Numbered from the stretch's first letter, positions 17,003-26,589 are shown. The stretch is DNA of 64,000 nt from Archangium violaceum Cb vi76 (GCF_000733295.1 NZ_JPMI01000003.1:62001-126000); one strand, 5' to 3'. Made by a program: numbers and translations. Notes: a model not told the origin generated them from the sequence alone.

Positions 17003-18472
17003 CTACCGGCAGCGATCCTCGGGACGGAAGGGCAGGGCCCACAGCTCGCGGCCGTGCGCGCCGTCATCCGCGCTGAAGAAGACATCCCAGCCGGAGCGGA
17101 TGAAGCCGCTCGGACTGGAGCCCGTGGGCCCCGGGACCAGCTCCGTGAGCGCTCGCGTGCCGCGTGGCGTGCCATCGCTCACCCATGCCTCGCGGCCCTT
17201 CCCCGCCGTCTCCGCGCTGAAGAAGAGCGTGCCCTGGATGGCCGCCAGCTCCGTGGGAGACGAGCCCGGTGCGCCCGGCTCGAGCTCCTTGAAGAGCCGC
17301 GTGCCGCCAGCCGTCCCATCGCTCACCCACAGCTCGCGCCCGCGCACGCCGTCGTCCGCGGCGAAGAAGAGCCTGCGGTTCATCACCTTCAGCGCGCCCG
17401 GCCGGGAATCTCCCGGGCCCGGGTGGATGTCCTCGAGCACCCGGGTGCCCCTCGTCGTGCCATCGCTCACCCACAGCTCCTCGCCCTCGGGTTCTCCCTC
17501 CACATCGCTCCTCGCCCTCCCGGCGCTGAAGTAGAGCTTCCCGTTCAAGGCCGTCAGGTCATGCGGATAGACCCCGCGGAAGAAGCGCAGCTCCCTCGTG
17601 CTCCCCATCGTCCCCCGCGTCACCCACAGGCTCGCCTCTCCCTCGTCGTTGTCCACCAGGAAGAACACCCGCTCGTTGCCCACCGGCGTCATGCTGAAGA
17701 CGACGTTGTCCTCGACGGCCTCGAAGACCGGGGTGGCTCCCGGTACGCCCACGCTGCGCCAGAGCTTCACGTCGCGGCCCACGTTGGCCACGAAATAGAA
17801 GGCATTCGGCGTGCGCGTCATGCGGCGCGGGCTGGACCTGCCTGGCTCGTCCGGCTCGAAGATGTCGCCGCCCGGGTACAGGTCCTCCAGCAGGAAGGTG
17901 CCCGCGGCCGTGCCGTCGCTCACCCACAGCTCGCGGCCGTTCACCCCGTCATCCGCGGCGAAGTAGACCCGCCCATTGAACTCCACCAGGTCGCTCGGGC
18001 CGAGCTCCAACGGCGAGGCATGGATGTCCTTCACCAGCCGGGTGCCCGCGGCCGTGCCATCGCTCACCCACAGCTCGCGGCCATGCACGCCGTCGTCCGC
18101 GGTGAAGAAGACCCTGCTGCCCACCACGGTGAGCTCGTTGGGCTCGGAGCTGTCGAGCCCCGGGCGGATGTCCTTCACCAGGAAGGTGCCCGCTCCCCCC
18201 GTGCCGCTGCTCACCCACAGCTCGCGGCCGTTCACGCCGTCATCCGCGGTGAAGAAGAGCCCGTCCTCTCCGCGCACCAGTCCCTCCGGCTCCGAGCCCG
18301 GCGCGCCGGACCGGATGTCCCTCAGCAGGCGCGCCGTGTCCGTGCAGGGCTTCCAGGTGACGCTCGCCTCCCGCGTGGAGATTCCCTCGTCCGCGGGGGT
18401 CTCGTCCTCGAGGGGAACGGCACAGCCCGTGGCGAGTGCCAGCAGGGCCGGAAAGGCTCTCCAATATCTCAT
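17003..18472 (-). CDS. Lipoprotein with ELWVSDGT propeller-type repeats
   Basis: A 489-residue protein. The ATG at 18472 begins a lipoprotein signal (YWRAFPALLALATGC, Cys17). The mature part consists of about nine repeats of 45-50 residues with the core G-x-ELWVSDGT-x-x-GT, each preceded by a [FY]F[ST]ADDGVxGRELW segment and followed by an LxDIxPG turn (for example GRELWVSDGTAAGTRLVKDI). This repeat is common in myxobacterial and other secreted proteins and probably folds as a beta-propeller. No catalytic residues are obvious. Predicted to sit on the outer membrane; adjacent to a Kelch-repeat lipoprotein in the same direction. Confidence 0.8.
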   Translation of the reverse strand: MRYWRAFPALLALATGCAVPLEDETPADEGISTREASVTWKPCTDTARLLRDIRSGAPGSEPEGLVRGEDGLFFTADDGVNGRELWVSSGTGGAGTFLVKDIRPGLDSSEPNELTVVGSRVFFTADDGVHGRELWVSDGTAAGTRLVKDIHASPLELGPSDLVEFNGRVYFAADDGVNGRELWVSDGTAAGTFLLEDLYPGGDIFEPDEPGRSSPRRMTRTPNAFYFVANVGRDVKLWRSVGVPGATPVFEAVEDNVVFSMTPVGNERVFFLVDNDEGEASLWVTRGTMGSTRELRFFRGVYPHDLTALNGKLYFSAGRARSDVEGEPEGEELWVSDGTTRGTRVLEDIHPGPGDSRPGALKVMNRRLFFAADDGVRGRELWVSDGTAGGTRLFKELEPGAPGSSPTELAAIQGTLFFSAETAGKGREAWVSDGTPRGTRALTELVPGPTGSSPSGFIRSGWDVFFSADDGAHGRELWALPFRPEDRCR

Positions 18473-18676
18473 CGTGTGCAGCTCCTGAGTGCGGCTGGCG
18501 CCGCGTGGGGCCGCAATCTGCTCACGAGAGCCGGGTTGCCCACCCGTGCACGGGTGCGATGGGCGGTCGTGCATCGACAGTCATGCAGTCGTGCGCGCGG
18601 TGGCGCGCACAACCGGACGCGAGCCACCGGGCGGGCGAGTGGGCGCCCTCCCGGTGGCCTGCCTCACTTCGTCCGC

Positions 18677-19795
18677 TCAGCGCGTGAAGCGTTCCACGGA
18701 GCGGGGGCCGCTGCTGTTGCCGCCCACGAACAGCACCTCGCCCGTGTGGAGCAGGGTGGCCGTGGGGGACGTGCGGCCCTGCCTCATGTTCGTGGTGGGG
18801 GTCCACGCGTTCGTCTCGGGGTCGTACACCGCCGCCTGGCCGATGGCGTCCGTCACCAGCACTTCACCCGAGTAGAGAATCGTCGCGGAGAAGAGGGGCG
18901 TCATGTCGTACGGGAAGGGCGGGCCGAGGGTCCACTGGTTGTTGAACGGGTCGTAGAGCTCCACCGTGTTGCCGCCGTCGATGCCGCCGACGATCAGCAC
19001 TTTGCCCGAGTAGAGCCGGATGGCGCCGTGGCCGTGGCGGGCCCGGGCCAGGTTGCCGGCGGGTGAGAAGGTGTTCGTGGCCGGGTCATAGAGGCTGACC
19101 TCGGAGGAGGCGGTGCTGGTGCTCGACCACAGGTAGCCGCCGCTCACCAGCACCTGACCCGAGTAGAGCACCGTCAGGGTGGCGCGGCTGCGCGGGGTGA
19201 AGGCGCCCGAGACGCCGCTCCACGTGTTCGTGGCCGGGTCGAACACTTCCGCCTGCGGCCCGGTCCAACGGGTGGGGGTGTTGCCACCCACGACCAGCAC
19301 CTTGCCCGAGTCGAGCAACGTGGCGGTGTGGTTTCCACGAGGCGTGTTCATGGGGCTCGCGGAGCTCCAGGTGTCCGTGGCCGGGTCGTACAGCTCCGCG
19401 TTCAGGGTCCAGTCGCCCCAGGTTCCGGCATGGCCGCCCGTCACCAGCACCTGTCCCGAGGGGAGCTCCGTCGCGGTGTGGAGGGAATGGGCGTTGAGCG
19501 GAGACGCCGTGCGCCGCCACGCGTTCGTGTACGGGTTGTACACCTCAGCTCCGCTGCCATCGACGACGAGCACGTCACCCGGACCGTTGAGCAGGGTGGC
19601 GGTGTGGCCTCCGGAGTGCGCGAGCAGTGATGAGGCATTGCTCGTCCAGGTGCCCACCGGCGTGGTCAGCGCGGCCTCGTGGGCCTTCAGCGTGGCACCA
19701 GGCGCCTGTGGGGGCGGCGCTCCGGTTTCGGGTTGGCATCCACCGGCCATGGATGCGAGGCCCGCCAGCAACAACGACAAACGGGTCGTCTTCAT
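18677..19795 (-). CDS. Kelch-repeat lipoprotein
   Basis: A 372-residue protein. Signal and lipobox are at the start (KTTRLSLLLAGLASMAGGC, Cys20). Six or seven Kelch-type repeats follow, each with a [ST]ATLL..GxVLVxGG core and a YDPATNxW turn (for example VEVYNPYTNAW, AELYDPATDTW, AEVFDPATNTW, VSLYDPATNTF), which predicts a six- or seven-bladed beta-propeller outside the cytoplasm. A ligand is not predictable. The next gene, another repeat lipoprotein, lies 204 bases downstream in the same direction. Divergent from the SDR gene at 19931. Confidence 0.88.
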   Translation of the reverse strand: MKTTRLSLLLAGLASMAGGCQPETGAPPPQAPGATLKAHEAALTTPVGTWTSNASSLLAHSGGHTATLLNGPGDVLVVDGSGAEVYNPYTNAWRRTASPLNAHSLHTATELPSGQVLVTGGHAGTWGDWTLNAELYDPATDTWSSASPMNTPRGNHTATLLDSGKVLVVGGNTPTRWTGPQAEVFDPATNTWSGVSGAFTPRSRATLTVLYSGQVLVSGGYLWSSTSTASSEVSLYDPATNTFSPAGNLARARHGHGAIRLYSGKVLIVGGIDGGNTVELYDPFNNQWTLGPPFPYDMTPLFSATILYSGEVLVTDAIGQAAVYDPETNAWTPTTNMRQGRTSPTATLLHTGEVLFVGGNSSGPRSVERFTR

Positions 19796-19930
19796 TGTAC
19801 CCCTCCCTATGGGTAGCGTGCGGTCTGGGGGTTGACCGCGATGTCAGTGTAGCGGGTGCCGGGGTGTGCTGCTCCGCGTCTGGCGGATTGCCCTGATTCC
19901 GAGGCAGGCGCCGGGATAGAAGGTGTTGCC

Positions 19931-20701
19931 ATGGATCTGGAATTGAAGGGCAGGGCGGCACTCGTCACGGGCAGCAGCAGGGGGATTGGCCGGGCCATCG
20001 TCACGGTGTTGGCTCGAGAGGGGGCGCGTGTGTGTTTGAGCGCGCGCGGCGCGGAGGGACTGGAGCAGGCGGCGGCGGAGCTGCGGGCGTCCGGTGCCGA
20101 GGTGGTCACCGTGGTGGGTGACGTGGCTACACCGGAGGGCGCGGCGGCGGCGGTGGAGGCGGCGGTGAAGGCCTTCGGGGCGCTGGACATCCTCGTCAAC
20201 AACGTGGGCGGCAGTGGGGGCGCGGGAGCCTTCGACGTGGCCACCGCCGCGCAGTGGAAGGACGTGGTGGACCGCAACCTCATGGCGTCCGTGTGGTGCA
20301 GCCAGCACGCGGTGGAGGCGATGAAGGCCCGGGGCGGCGGCTGCATCGTGCACATCAACTCCATCTACGGCCGCGAGTACGGCACCAGCGCGCCCTACAC
20401 GGCGGCCAAGGCGGGCCTGATGGCGCTCACCAAGGAGATGGCGTTGGATCTGGCGCGCCACCGCATCCGCGTGAACGGGGTGGCGCCGGGCTCCATCCTC
20501 TTTCCCGGGGGAAGCTGGGACCGGCGGCGGCAGGCGCTGCCGGAGAAGGTGGAGAAGATGGTGCGCGAGGAATTGCCCTGGGGCCGCTTCGGCACGCCCG
20601 AGGAGGTGGCGGACGTGGTCGTCTTCCTGTGCTCCGAGCGGGCGCGGTGGGTGACGGGGGCCACGGTGCCGGTGGATGGTGGACAGGGCCGTGCCTTCTG
20701 A
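19931..20701 (+). CDS. Short-chain dehydrogenase/reductase, FabG-like
   Basis: A 256-residue classical SDR. Cofactor motif TGSSRGIG is at 13-20, NNVGG at 90-94, and the catalytic Ser144, Tyr156 and Lys160 lie in SIYGREYGTSAPYTAAK. The C-terminal PxxRFGTPEEVADVVVFL and VTGATVPVDGG follow the FabG pattern. ATG 19931 is selected because the fold starts there (MDLELKGRAALVTG), and upstream in-frame sequence is not protein-like. The SARG after strand 2 suggests NADP use. Likely a 3-oxoacyl-type or secondary-alcohol reductase; the substrate is not identifiable. Confidence 0.9.
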   Translation: MDLELKGRAALVTGSSRGIGRAIVTVLAREGARVCLSARGAEGLEQAAAELRASGAEVVTVVGDVATPEGAAAAVEAAVKAFGALDILVNNVGGSGGAGAFDVATAAQWKDVVDRNLMASVWCSQHAVEAMKARGGGCIVHINSIYGREYGTSAPYTAAKAGLMALTKEMALDLARHRIRVNGVAPGSILFPGGSWDRRRQALPEKVEKMVREELPWGRFGTPEEVADVVVFLCSERARWVTGATVPVDGGQGRAF

Positions 20702-20735
20702 CTCGGGCGGGGCGCCGCTCGTGTAGAGTGCGCGC

Positions 20736-21266
20736 GTGCTGAGGCTCTACAAGAAGGAAGGCGACACGCTCCGCTACTGGGAGGCCTGGGTGAACGGGGA
20801 CACGCTCACCGTTCACCAGGGAGTCGTGGGTGAGATGGGGGAGCAGCGGGACACCCCCGTTCCGGCGGACGAGGACCCGGACATGGTCATCGCCCAGGCC
20901 GCCGAGCCGCTCGTGGACCAGGGGTATGACGAGCCGGATCCAGAGGCCATGACGCCGCTCGTCATCCAGTACGCGCTGCAAGGAAAGGGCTCGGGGCAGG
21001 ACTTCCAGAAGCGCCACTCGGTGGAGGAGGTGCTCACGGATGCGCTGGGCTGGACGGGCAACGGCGAGGTGGAGGGCGGCGAGACGCAGCCCGGGCGCAT
21101 GAATGTCTTCTGCCGGGTGATGGATCCGGACATCGCCGTGCGCACCTTCCTCGAGGTGCTCGACGACGAGGAGTTGCTGGAGGGGGCGATCATCGCCCTG
21201 GTGCCCGAGGATGGGGTGTCCCGGGTGCTCTGGCCCGAGGCGAACACGGGCCCCTTCCGCGTCTGA
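20736..21266 (+). CDS. WGR-like domain protein
   Basis: A 176-residue protein starting with GTG at 20736. The N-terminal 45 residues (LRLYKKEGDTLRYWEAWVNGDTLTVHQGVVGEMG) resemble the WGR fold found with poly-ADP-ribose polymerases and in stand-alone bacterial proteins, although the Trp-Gly-Arg triplet reads Gly-Val-Val here. The rest is acidic with a second alpha/beta region (MNVFCRVMDPDIAVRTFLEVLDDEELL). It is probably cytoplasmic. Placed 34 bases after the SDR gene and possibly co-transcribed. Function unknown. Confidence 0.6.
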   Translation: MLRLYKKEGDTLRYWEAWVNGDTLTVHQGVVGEMGEQRDTPVPADEDPDMVIAQAAEPLVDQGYDEPDPEAMTPLVIQYALQGKGSGQDFQKRHSVEEVLTDALGWTGNGEVEGGETQPGRMNVFCRVMDPDIAVRTFLEVLDDEELLEGAIIALVPEDGVSRVLWPEANTGPFRV

Positions 21267-21321
21267 ATCGGACGGGGGGGTGGATGGATCGCCGGGGCTT
21301 GGACGGGGCAGACTGCCGTTC

Positions 21322-22005
21322 GTGACCTCGCGTCTCCCCTTCGTCCTGTTCCTGCTCACCCCGGCCGTGGCGCTGGCTGGGATGCCGAGCTACCTGCTGT
21401 CGGAAATCGCCTCGCAGCGCTTCGAGGCCATCTCCTTCTTCCTGGCGCTCTTCCTGCTGGTGACGCTCGCGGTGCGGGCCCTGTGGAACCGGCTGGGGCG
21501 CGACGTGCCCCGGCTGCCGAAGCTCGGTTTCGGCTCGGCGCTGGCGCTGGTGTTCCTGTGGGGGTTGGGCTTCCAACTCGTGCTGTCGATGATCGCCGGC
21601 GGGCGCGAGCTGATGACGCCGGGAGCCTGGGAGAAGAAGGGCGTCACCTATCGGCTCAAGGAATCGGAGCTGCCCTCGGAGAAGGAGCTGGTGCTCCAGG
21701 CGCGGCGGCAGCGATTGGAGGAGCTGCGCGTGGCGCTGTGGGCCTACGCGGCCGGGCACGGGAGGGCGTTTCCCCCGAGTGACTTCGTCCCGGAGATTCC
21801 CGAAGAGCGCTGGAAGGTGTTGGGCGGCTCGGGTCTGCACTTCGTCTACGTGAGCGGGCTCGAGGCGGACGCGCCCGCGACGCCGTTGGCCTACGAGCCG
21901 GGCCTCTTCGGCCCCGAGCGGTGGGTGCTCTTCACGGATGGAGACATCCGCCAGATGCCCATCGCGTCCATCCACGAGGCGCTCGCGGCGGGAGGCACCC
22001 CGTGA
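21322..22005 (+). CDS. Membrane protein of unknown function
   Basis: A 227-residue protein starting with GTG at 21322, since that start gives a clean signal/anchor (SRLPFVLFLLTPAVALAGM). Two further hydrophobic helices lie at about 38-52 and 70-92. The region after residue 110 is soluble, with EKELVLQARRQRLEELRVALWAYAAGHGRAFPP resembling the small pseudopilin-like or prepilin-type processing region seen in secreted proteins (residue selection followed by a date-like FTDGD end). The stop overlaps the next start (GTGA), so the two membrane proteins are coupled. Confidence 0.6.
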   Translation: MTSRLPFVLFLLTPAVALAGMPSYLLSEIASQRFEAISFFLALFLLVTLAVRALWNRLGRDVPRLPKLGFGSALALVFLWGLGFQLVLSMIAGGRELMTPGAWEKKGVTYRLKESELPSEKELVLQARRQRLEELRVALWAYAAGHGRAFPPSDFVPEIPEERWKVLGGSGLHFVYVSGLEADAPATPLAYEPGLFGPERWVLFTDGDIRQMPIASIHEALAAGGTP

Positions 22006-22736
22006 AGGTGACGAAGATCTCCGGATGGGTGCTCGGCGTGGTGGTCCTGATGATGTTGTTCACCTGCTCGGGCCAGGTGTGGCTGATGCAGGTGCCCTGG
22101 TTGCTGGTGGTGGGGTGGGTGGACTTCCTGCTGGGGGTGGTGCCGGGGGTGACGTGGCGGTGGGACGCCATCGCCGAGACGGTGGCGGTGGTGGCGGTGC
22201 TGGGCGTGGGCTCGCACCTGTTCCTGCGCCGGCTGTGGCGGCAGCTGCGCCCCGAGGACACGCGAGCGTGGCCCGTGCGCTGGAGTGTGTCGCTGGTGGC
22301 GCTCCTCGTGTTGCTCTTCAGCGCGACGATGGCCACGGTGGGGATCGGCCACCACGTGGGTTGGCTGGCGTCGGGCCGGGCGCCGCTGACGGAGAGCTCG
22401 TGGCGCTTCAATCCCAGGCACATGGAGTGGGACAACGAGGGGCTGTGCCAGGATGCGATGGACCTGTCCAGGTCTGGTGTGCCCGATGCGCGGATCGCCC
22501 AGGTGCTGCTGAGGGGAGACGGGGTGACGCGCATGAAGGCCGAGCGGCTGCACGTGGTGCCCTGGCGGGGGGCCGGTGGTGAGGCGGGCTTCCTCGTCTT
22601 CCCGCGCGATCCCATCTCGCGCGAGCGCGCGGGCGGCGTGCACTGTGGAGGCGGCGTGGAGCAGGAGTCCTTCCAGGCAGCGGAGTTGCCGAAGCTGCTC
22701 GCGGGGCCTCGGGTGGCCGCGGATACGGCGCCGTGA
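22002..22736 (+). CDS. Membrane protein of unknown function
   Basis: A 244-residue protein with GTG start overlapping the upstream stop by four bases. Likely helices lie at about 7-25, 30-50, 58-76 and 96-118, and then a periplasmic or cytoplasmic C-terminal domain with Cys residues (NEGLCQDAMDLSRSGVPDARIAQVLL, GGVHCGG). The repeated small-residue pattern SxSGVPDARIAQ is helix-like. No family is recognised. Probably works with the 227-residue partner. The stop is 25 bases from the convergent SitI-like gene. Confidence 0.6.
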   Translation: MKVTKISGWVLGVVVLMMLFTCSGQVWLMQVPWLLVVGWVDFLLGVVPGVTWRWDAIAETVAVVAVLGVGSHLFLRRLWRQLRPEDTRAWPVRWSVSLVALLVLLFSATMATVGIGHHVGWLASGRAPLTESSWRFNPRHMEWDNEGLCQDAMDLSRSGVPDARIAQVLLRGDGVTRMKAERLHVVPWRGAGGEAGFLVFPRDPISRERAGGVHCGGGVEQESFQAAELPKLLAGPRVAADTAP

Positions 22737-22760
22737 GGCGTTGGCCGGCTTCGGCGAGCT

Positions 22761-23504
22761 TTACTTCACCGAGGCGCGCTTCTTGGGGCGGGAGACGGGC
22801 ACGGGCTTGAAGACGACGCCATCCAATTCGAGACGCTTGCAGGCCTTGGCGAAGCGCTCGGTACAGACGATGACGGTGGAGAAGTCCTCCAGGCGGAACA
22901 CGTCCAGGTGACTGGGGAGCGTGGCCGCGTCCAGCAGGAGGTCCTCGGGCAGGGAGAGCGCAACGTGGCCACAGCGTGGGCAGGGAGGGGCGCGATCAGG
23001 GGGAAGGCAGTCCGCGTGCGCGCGGCCCACGGGGAGAAGTTCCAGTTCGAAGAGCTCGGGTGCGTTGCGCTGGCGGAACCGCAGTTGTGTGGGGCAGCCC
23101 TTGAGCCCTTGCAGTCCTTCAGCCAGGAGCTTTTCGAGGGCTTCGCGCTGGGCCAGCAGCCACCAGGGGTAGGACGTCACGAGTTGACCAAATCGGCCGA
23201 AGGCCGTGCCCACGATGGGGCCAAGATTCGTGCCCGGTTCCAGCAGGGCGCCCGGGGGCAGAAGCGGACGTACCAGCTCACACAGCCGCTCGTACTCTTC
23301 GATGGGTTCGGCCCGAGGTTCCACGAAATCAGCGAGCGAGGCCACCTCGGACAAGTCCACGGATGGATAGGCTCTTGAGTTGTCACCCCATGTGACCCCG
23401 CAGGCAGCGCAGGTGTCGACCCCCGGAAGCCCCCACTTGTGGGAGCCGGTAATGGCTCCCGTGTAAACAGGGGCTCTGTCTTCTTTGACAGTGAAGAATT
23501 TCAT
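22761..23504 (-). CDS. sitI: SitI6-family double-CXXC immunity protein
   Basis: A 247-residue cytoplasmic protein. It carries two Cys pairs, CAACG at 32-36 and CPRCG at 174-178, likely one zinc site, which is the hallmark of the M. xanthus double-CXXCG paralogous family that protects against SitA6-type toxins. ATG 23504 (MKFFTVKED) aligns with the three homologues at 37-41 kb; the upstream in-frame Met overlaps the toxin gene. It follows its toxin gene by 22 bases in the same operon order as the other pairs, so it should neutralise the 23527-24213 product. The C-terminus is Lys/Arg-rich, unlike the plus-strand copies. Confidence 0.85.
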   Translation of the reverse strand: MKFFTVKEDRAPVYTGAITGSHKWGLPGVDTCAACGVTWGDNSRAYPSVDLSEVASLADFVEPRAEPIEEYERLCELVRPLLPPGALLEPGTNLGPIVGTAFGRFGQLVTSYPWWLLAQREALEKLLAEGLQGLKGCPTQLRFRQRNAPELFELELLPVGRAHADCLPPDRAPPCPRCGHVALSLPEDLLLDAATLPSHLDVFRLEDFSTVIVCTERFAKACKRLELDGVVFKPVPVSRPKKRASVK

Positions 23505-23526
23505 CGGTGTTTCCTCGTTGCCCAGC

Positions 23527-24213
23527 TCAGTCACAATAGTAGGGCACGAGCGGACGCTCATGGACTCCAAATCGTGACATCAGCTCGAACGCGAACTGCC
23601 AGATTCGCTCCGGAGATGTAACGGAGTTCTCGTACTGGAACTGCCGCCAGGCCTCGTTCCACTGACCGCCTTTGGAACCCCCGCTATGCAGCCACCGGTG
23701 AAAGCTCTTGGGAAGGCGAAGCGTGAAGGCATGAATGTCGATCTTGTTGCGCTTGAACCATCTGGCCAGCTCCTGCGGGAAGATGTGGTGCTTTTCCATG
23801 GGCTCCCGTGCGGTGATGCACGGAGGGCGGAGTGCCAGGGCCGCGTACCGGCCGCGGATGTTCCAGTTGTGCCAGGGAATCTCGAAGACAGGTTCCGTGC
23901 CCAGGGGGGCGACCAGGGGACGTCCCCACCAGCGGCTGGGGTTGGGGGCCGGAAGCGGAAGGCGAGCGCCGTTCGCCCACGCCAGGAGCACCGGAGGAGC
24001 ATCCGCTTCCACCACGTCCTGGCACCGCCACAGGGCACAGCGCTCCTCGTCGCACAGCGGCACCATGCAGCTCGGGTCCGCTCGGGCCTCCTCCCAGGAG
24101 GCCACCGCGTCCAACGGCTCTTCTTCCTCGCGCACGGCGGAGGTCGAGGTGGCACAGGCACTCAACCCTACACAGAGCAGTGCGATCCAGGTCTTGAGGG
24201 GCGGGAAGCTCAT
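23527..24213 (-). CDS. sitA: SitA6-family lipoprotein toxin
   Basis: A 228-residue protein with a lipoprotein signal (LKTWIALLCVGLSAC, Cys20). The centre shares the WGRPL...FEIPWHNWNIRGRYA core with the three copies at 36.7-40.4 kb. The C-terminal 90 residues hold EKHHIFPQ (H142-H143), a later HRWLH, and GGQWNEAWRQF, resembling HNH/AHH-type nuclease folds, so the toxin part is probably nucleolytic. SitA toxins are known to pass between kin by TraAB outer-membrane exchange and kill cells lacking the cognate SitI. This copy is more diverged than the tandem three. Divergent from zwf across 218 bases. Confidence 0.82.
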   Translation of the reverse strand: MSFPPLKTWIALLCVGLSACATSTSAVREEEEPLDAVASWEEARADPSCMVPLCDEERCALWRCQDVVEADAPPVLLAWANGARLPLPAPNPSRWWGRPLVAPLGTEPVFEIPWHNWNIRGRYAALALRPPCITAREPMEKHHIFPQELARWFKRNKIDIHAFTLRLPKSFHRWLHSGGSKGGQWNEAWRQFQYENSVTSPERIWQFAFELMSRFGVHERPLVPYYCD

Positions 24214-24431
24214 CCGCCCACTGTACTGGCGGATGAGCGCCAGCCCTTCACTTCTCGCCGTCGAACACCCGGGAGCGAGCAGGCGAGCCAGGGCCGCTCG
24301 GCCGTCCTGTCTTCGCTCGGGGACTCGTGGGCTCCGGCGGGCGCCCCCGGGTGACACCGCTGCCGTGTCACCCGCCTGGTGCACAGGTTGACGAAAGCAC
24401 CCACGTGGAGAAGAAGGGAGGAAGGTGAGCC

Positions 24432-25865
24432 ATGGCCGCCGCACCCATCTCGGACGCACTCGTCTTCTTCGGGGCCACGGGGGACCTCGCGTACAAGCAG
24501 ATATTCCCCGCGCTGCAATCCCTGGTGCTCCGCGAGCAACTGACGTGTCCCATCATCGGCGTGGCCAAGGCGGGCTGGGGGCTGGAGCAGTTGCGCGAGC
24601 GGGCGCGCGCCAGCCTCCGGGAGCATGGCATGTTCGACGAGGGGAACTTCCAACGCTTGTGCCAGTTGCTGCGCTACGTGGACGGGGACTACCGCGACCC
24701 GCGGACGTTCACCCGGGTGCGTGAGGCACTCGGGAACGCATCGCGTCCGCTGCACTACCTGGCCATTCCACCGAGCCTCTTCGCCACGGTGGTGGAGGGG
24801 CTGGCCCAGGCGAGCTGCCTGAAGCAGGCGCGGGTGGTGGTGGAGAAACCCTTCGGGAGGGACCTGGCCTCCGCGCGCGCCCTCAACGAGACGCTGCACC
24901 GCTTCCTGCCCGAGTCCGCCGTCTTCCGCATCGACCACTTCCTGGGGAAGGAGCCGGTGCAGAACCTGCTCTTCTTCCGCTTCGCCAATGTCTTCCTCGA
25001 GCCCATCTGGAACCGGCAGCACGTGCGCAGCGTGCAGGTGACGCTGGCCGAGCGCTTCGGTGTGCAGGGGAGGGGCGCCTTCTATGAGGAGGTGGGCGCC
25101 ATCCGCGACGTGTTGCAGAACCACCTGTTGCAGGTGATCGGGCTGCTGACCATGGAGGCGCCCTTCTGCTCGGACCCCGAGAACCTTCGCGACGAGAAGG
25201 CCCGTGTCTTCAAGGCCATGCGCTCGTTGGATCCATCCAGCGTGGTGCGGGGCCAGTTCCGCGGCTACCGGAGCGAGCGGGGCGTGTCTCCCTCCTCGCG
25301 GGTGGAGACGTTCGCCGCGGTGCGGCTGTTCATCGACTCCTGGCGGTGGGCGGATGTGCCCTTCTACATCCGCGCGGGCAAGTGCCTGCCCGCCACCGCC
25401 ACCGAGGTCTTCGTGGAGCTCAACCACCCGCCGCGCCCCATCTTCGAGGAGCCCACCCTGGCCTCCCCCAACTCGGTGCGCTTCCGGCTCGGTCCCGACG
25501 TGCTCATCTCCCTCGGTGCTCGCGCCAAGCGGCCTGGAGGGGCCATGCGCGGCGAGGATGTGGACCTGGTGGCCATCCAGCACCGGGGCGGGACGATGAA
25601 GCCCTACGAGCGGTTGCTCGGCGATGCCATGCGCGGAGACGTCTCGCTCTTCGCGCGCCAGGAGACGGTGGAGGAGGCCTGGCGGGTGGTGGACCCCATC
25701 GTGGGAGGTGCCACTCCGCTCCACGAGTACGAGCCCGGCACCTGGGGCCCGCACGAGGCCGACGCGCTCATCGCTCCCCATGGCCGCTGGCGCTCCGTAC
25801 CGGGCGCGGCGGAGCACTCCGAGGCGGCCCACCACGAGGAACCAGCCCCGGCGGCCATTCATTAG
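24432..25865 (+). CDS. zwf: Glucose-6-phosphate 1-dehydrogenase
   Basis: A 477-residue enzyme oxidising glucose-6-phosphate to 6-phosphogluconolactone with NADP, the entry of the oxidative pentose phosphate pathway. Visible motifs are the coenzyme fold GATGDLA at 14-20, EKPFG at 138-142, and the active-site RIDHFLGKE at 166-174 (Lys173, with the catalytic His169). A strong ribosome binding site (GAAGGAGGAAGG) precedes ATG 24432. Length is normal, with a short His/Ala-rich tail. There is no pgl or gnd partner beside it. Confidence 0.96.
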   Translation: MAAAPISDALVFFGATGDLAYKQIFPALQSLVLREQLTCPIIGVAKAGWGLEQLRERARASLREHGMFDEGNFQRLCQLLRYVDGDYRDPRTFTRVREALGNASRPLHYLAIPPSLFATVVEGLAQASCLKQARVVVEKPFGRDLASARALNETLHRFLPESAVFRIDHFLGKEPVQNLLFFRFANVFLEPIWNRQHVRSVQVTLAERFGVQGRGAFYEEVGAIRDVLQNHLLQVIGLLTMEAPFCSDPENLRDEKARVFKAMRSLDPSSVVRGQFRGYRSERGVSPSSRVETFAAVRLFIDSWRWADVPFYIRAGKCLPATATEVFVELNHPPRPIFEEPTLASPNSVRFRLGPDVLISLGARAKRPGGAMRGEDVDLVAIQHRGGTMKPYERLLGDAMRGDVSLFARQETVEEAWRVVDPIVGGATPLHEYEPGTWGPHEADALIAPHGRWRSVPGAAEHSEAAHHEEPAPAAIH

Positions 25866-25965
25866 CACCGGCGCCAGGAGGGGAGGGGAGCACGAGAGGC
25901 TTGCCGGTACCGGGGAGCACTCCCAGGTTCGTGGTGATGCAACCCGGTTTCCCGAGAGGCTCGTC

Positions 25966-26547
25966 ATGCCCATCACCGACTCCAACCGCACCTCCACCCA
26001 GAATCCCCGCACCACGGCGGGCCTGTGGGGCGGTCCCTTCGTGGTGGGGCTGCTCCTGACACTGCTCGGCGTCGTGGCGTTGGGCGCGGTCGTGCTCACC
26101 AGCCTCTTCTCGGTCATCTTCTACGGCGCCATGCTGGCGGTGGCGGGCGCCTTCGAGATCGGCCACGCCTTCCGCATCCGCAAGACGGGGCCCTTCTGGA
26201 TGTTCCTGCTGGGAGGCATCCTGTCGCTCGTGGTGGGCGCCATGCTGATGGCCCGGCCGGGCATCGGGCTGGTGGCGTTGACGCTGCTGATGGCCGGGTA
26301 CTTCTTCGCGAGCGGCCTCTTCCGGGGCATCACCTCCCTCTCGGACCGTTACGAGGGGTGGGGATGGGACCTGGCCTATGGCCTGGTGTCCGTGGCGCTG
26401 GGCGTCATCATCTTCGCCCAGCTGCCCACCTCCTCGTTGTGGGCGTTGGGCATCGTGGTGGGCGTGGAGATCCTCTCCCGGGGCATCGCCCTCATGGCGG
26501 GCGCGCTCGCGGTGCGTGGGGTGTTGCACCGGCGCATCCCCGCGTGA
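25966..26547 (+). CDS. HdeD-like membrane protein (DUF308)
   Basis: A 193-residue integral membrane protein with six predicted helices in three pairs, matching the HdeD/DUF308 pattern (GLLLTLLGVVALG, IFYGAMLAVAGAFEIGHAF, FLLGGILSLVVGAMLM, GLVALTLLMAGYFFASGLFRGI and so on). ATG 25966 is chosen over the longer frame because the upstream part reads as a zwf shadow. HdeD-type proteins are linked to acid or envelope stress, but the exact activity is unknown. It follows zwf by 100 bases on the same strand. Confidence 0.85.
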   Translation: MPITDSNRTSTQNPRTTAGLWGGPFVVGLLLTLLGVVALGAVVLTSLFSVIFYGAMLAVAGAFEIGHAFRIRKTGPFWMFLLGGILSLVVGAMLMARPGIGLVALTLLMAGYFFASGLFRGITSLSDRYEGWGWDLAYGLVSVALGVIIFAQLPTSSLWALGIVVGVEILSRGIALMAGALAVRGVLHRRIPA

Positions 26548-26589
26548 GCGGAGGGACTCACGAGCGGGCGCCCTTCCGGGCGTCTGTCC

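Noticed and set aside
16808-19066. 752-codon plus-strand frame opposite the repeat lipoproteins
   Set aside because: Its apparent repeats are the mirror of the ELWVSDGT and Kelch repeats on the minus strand.
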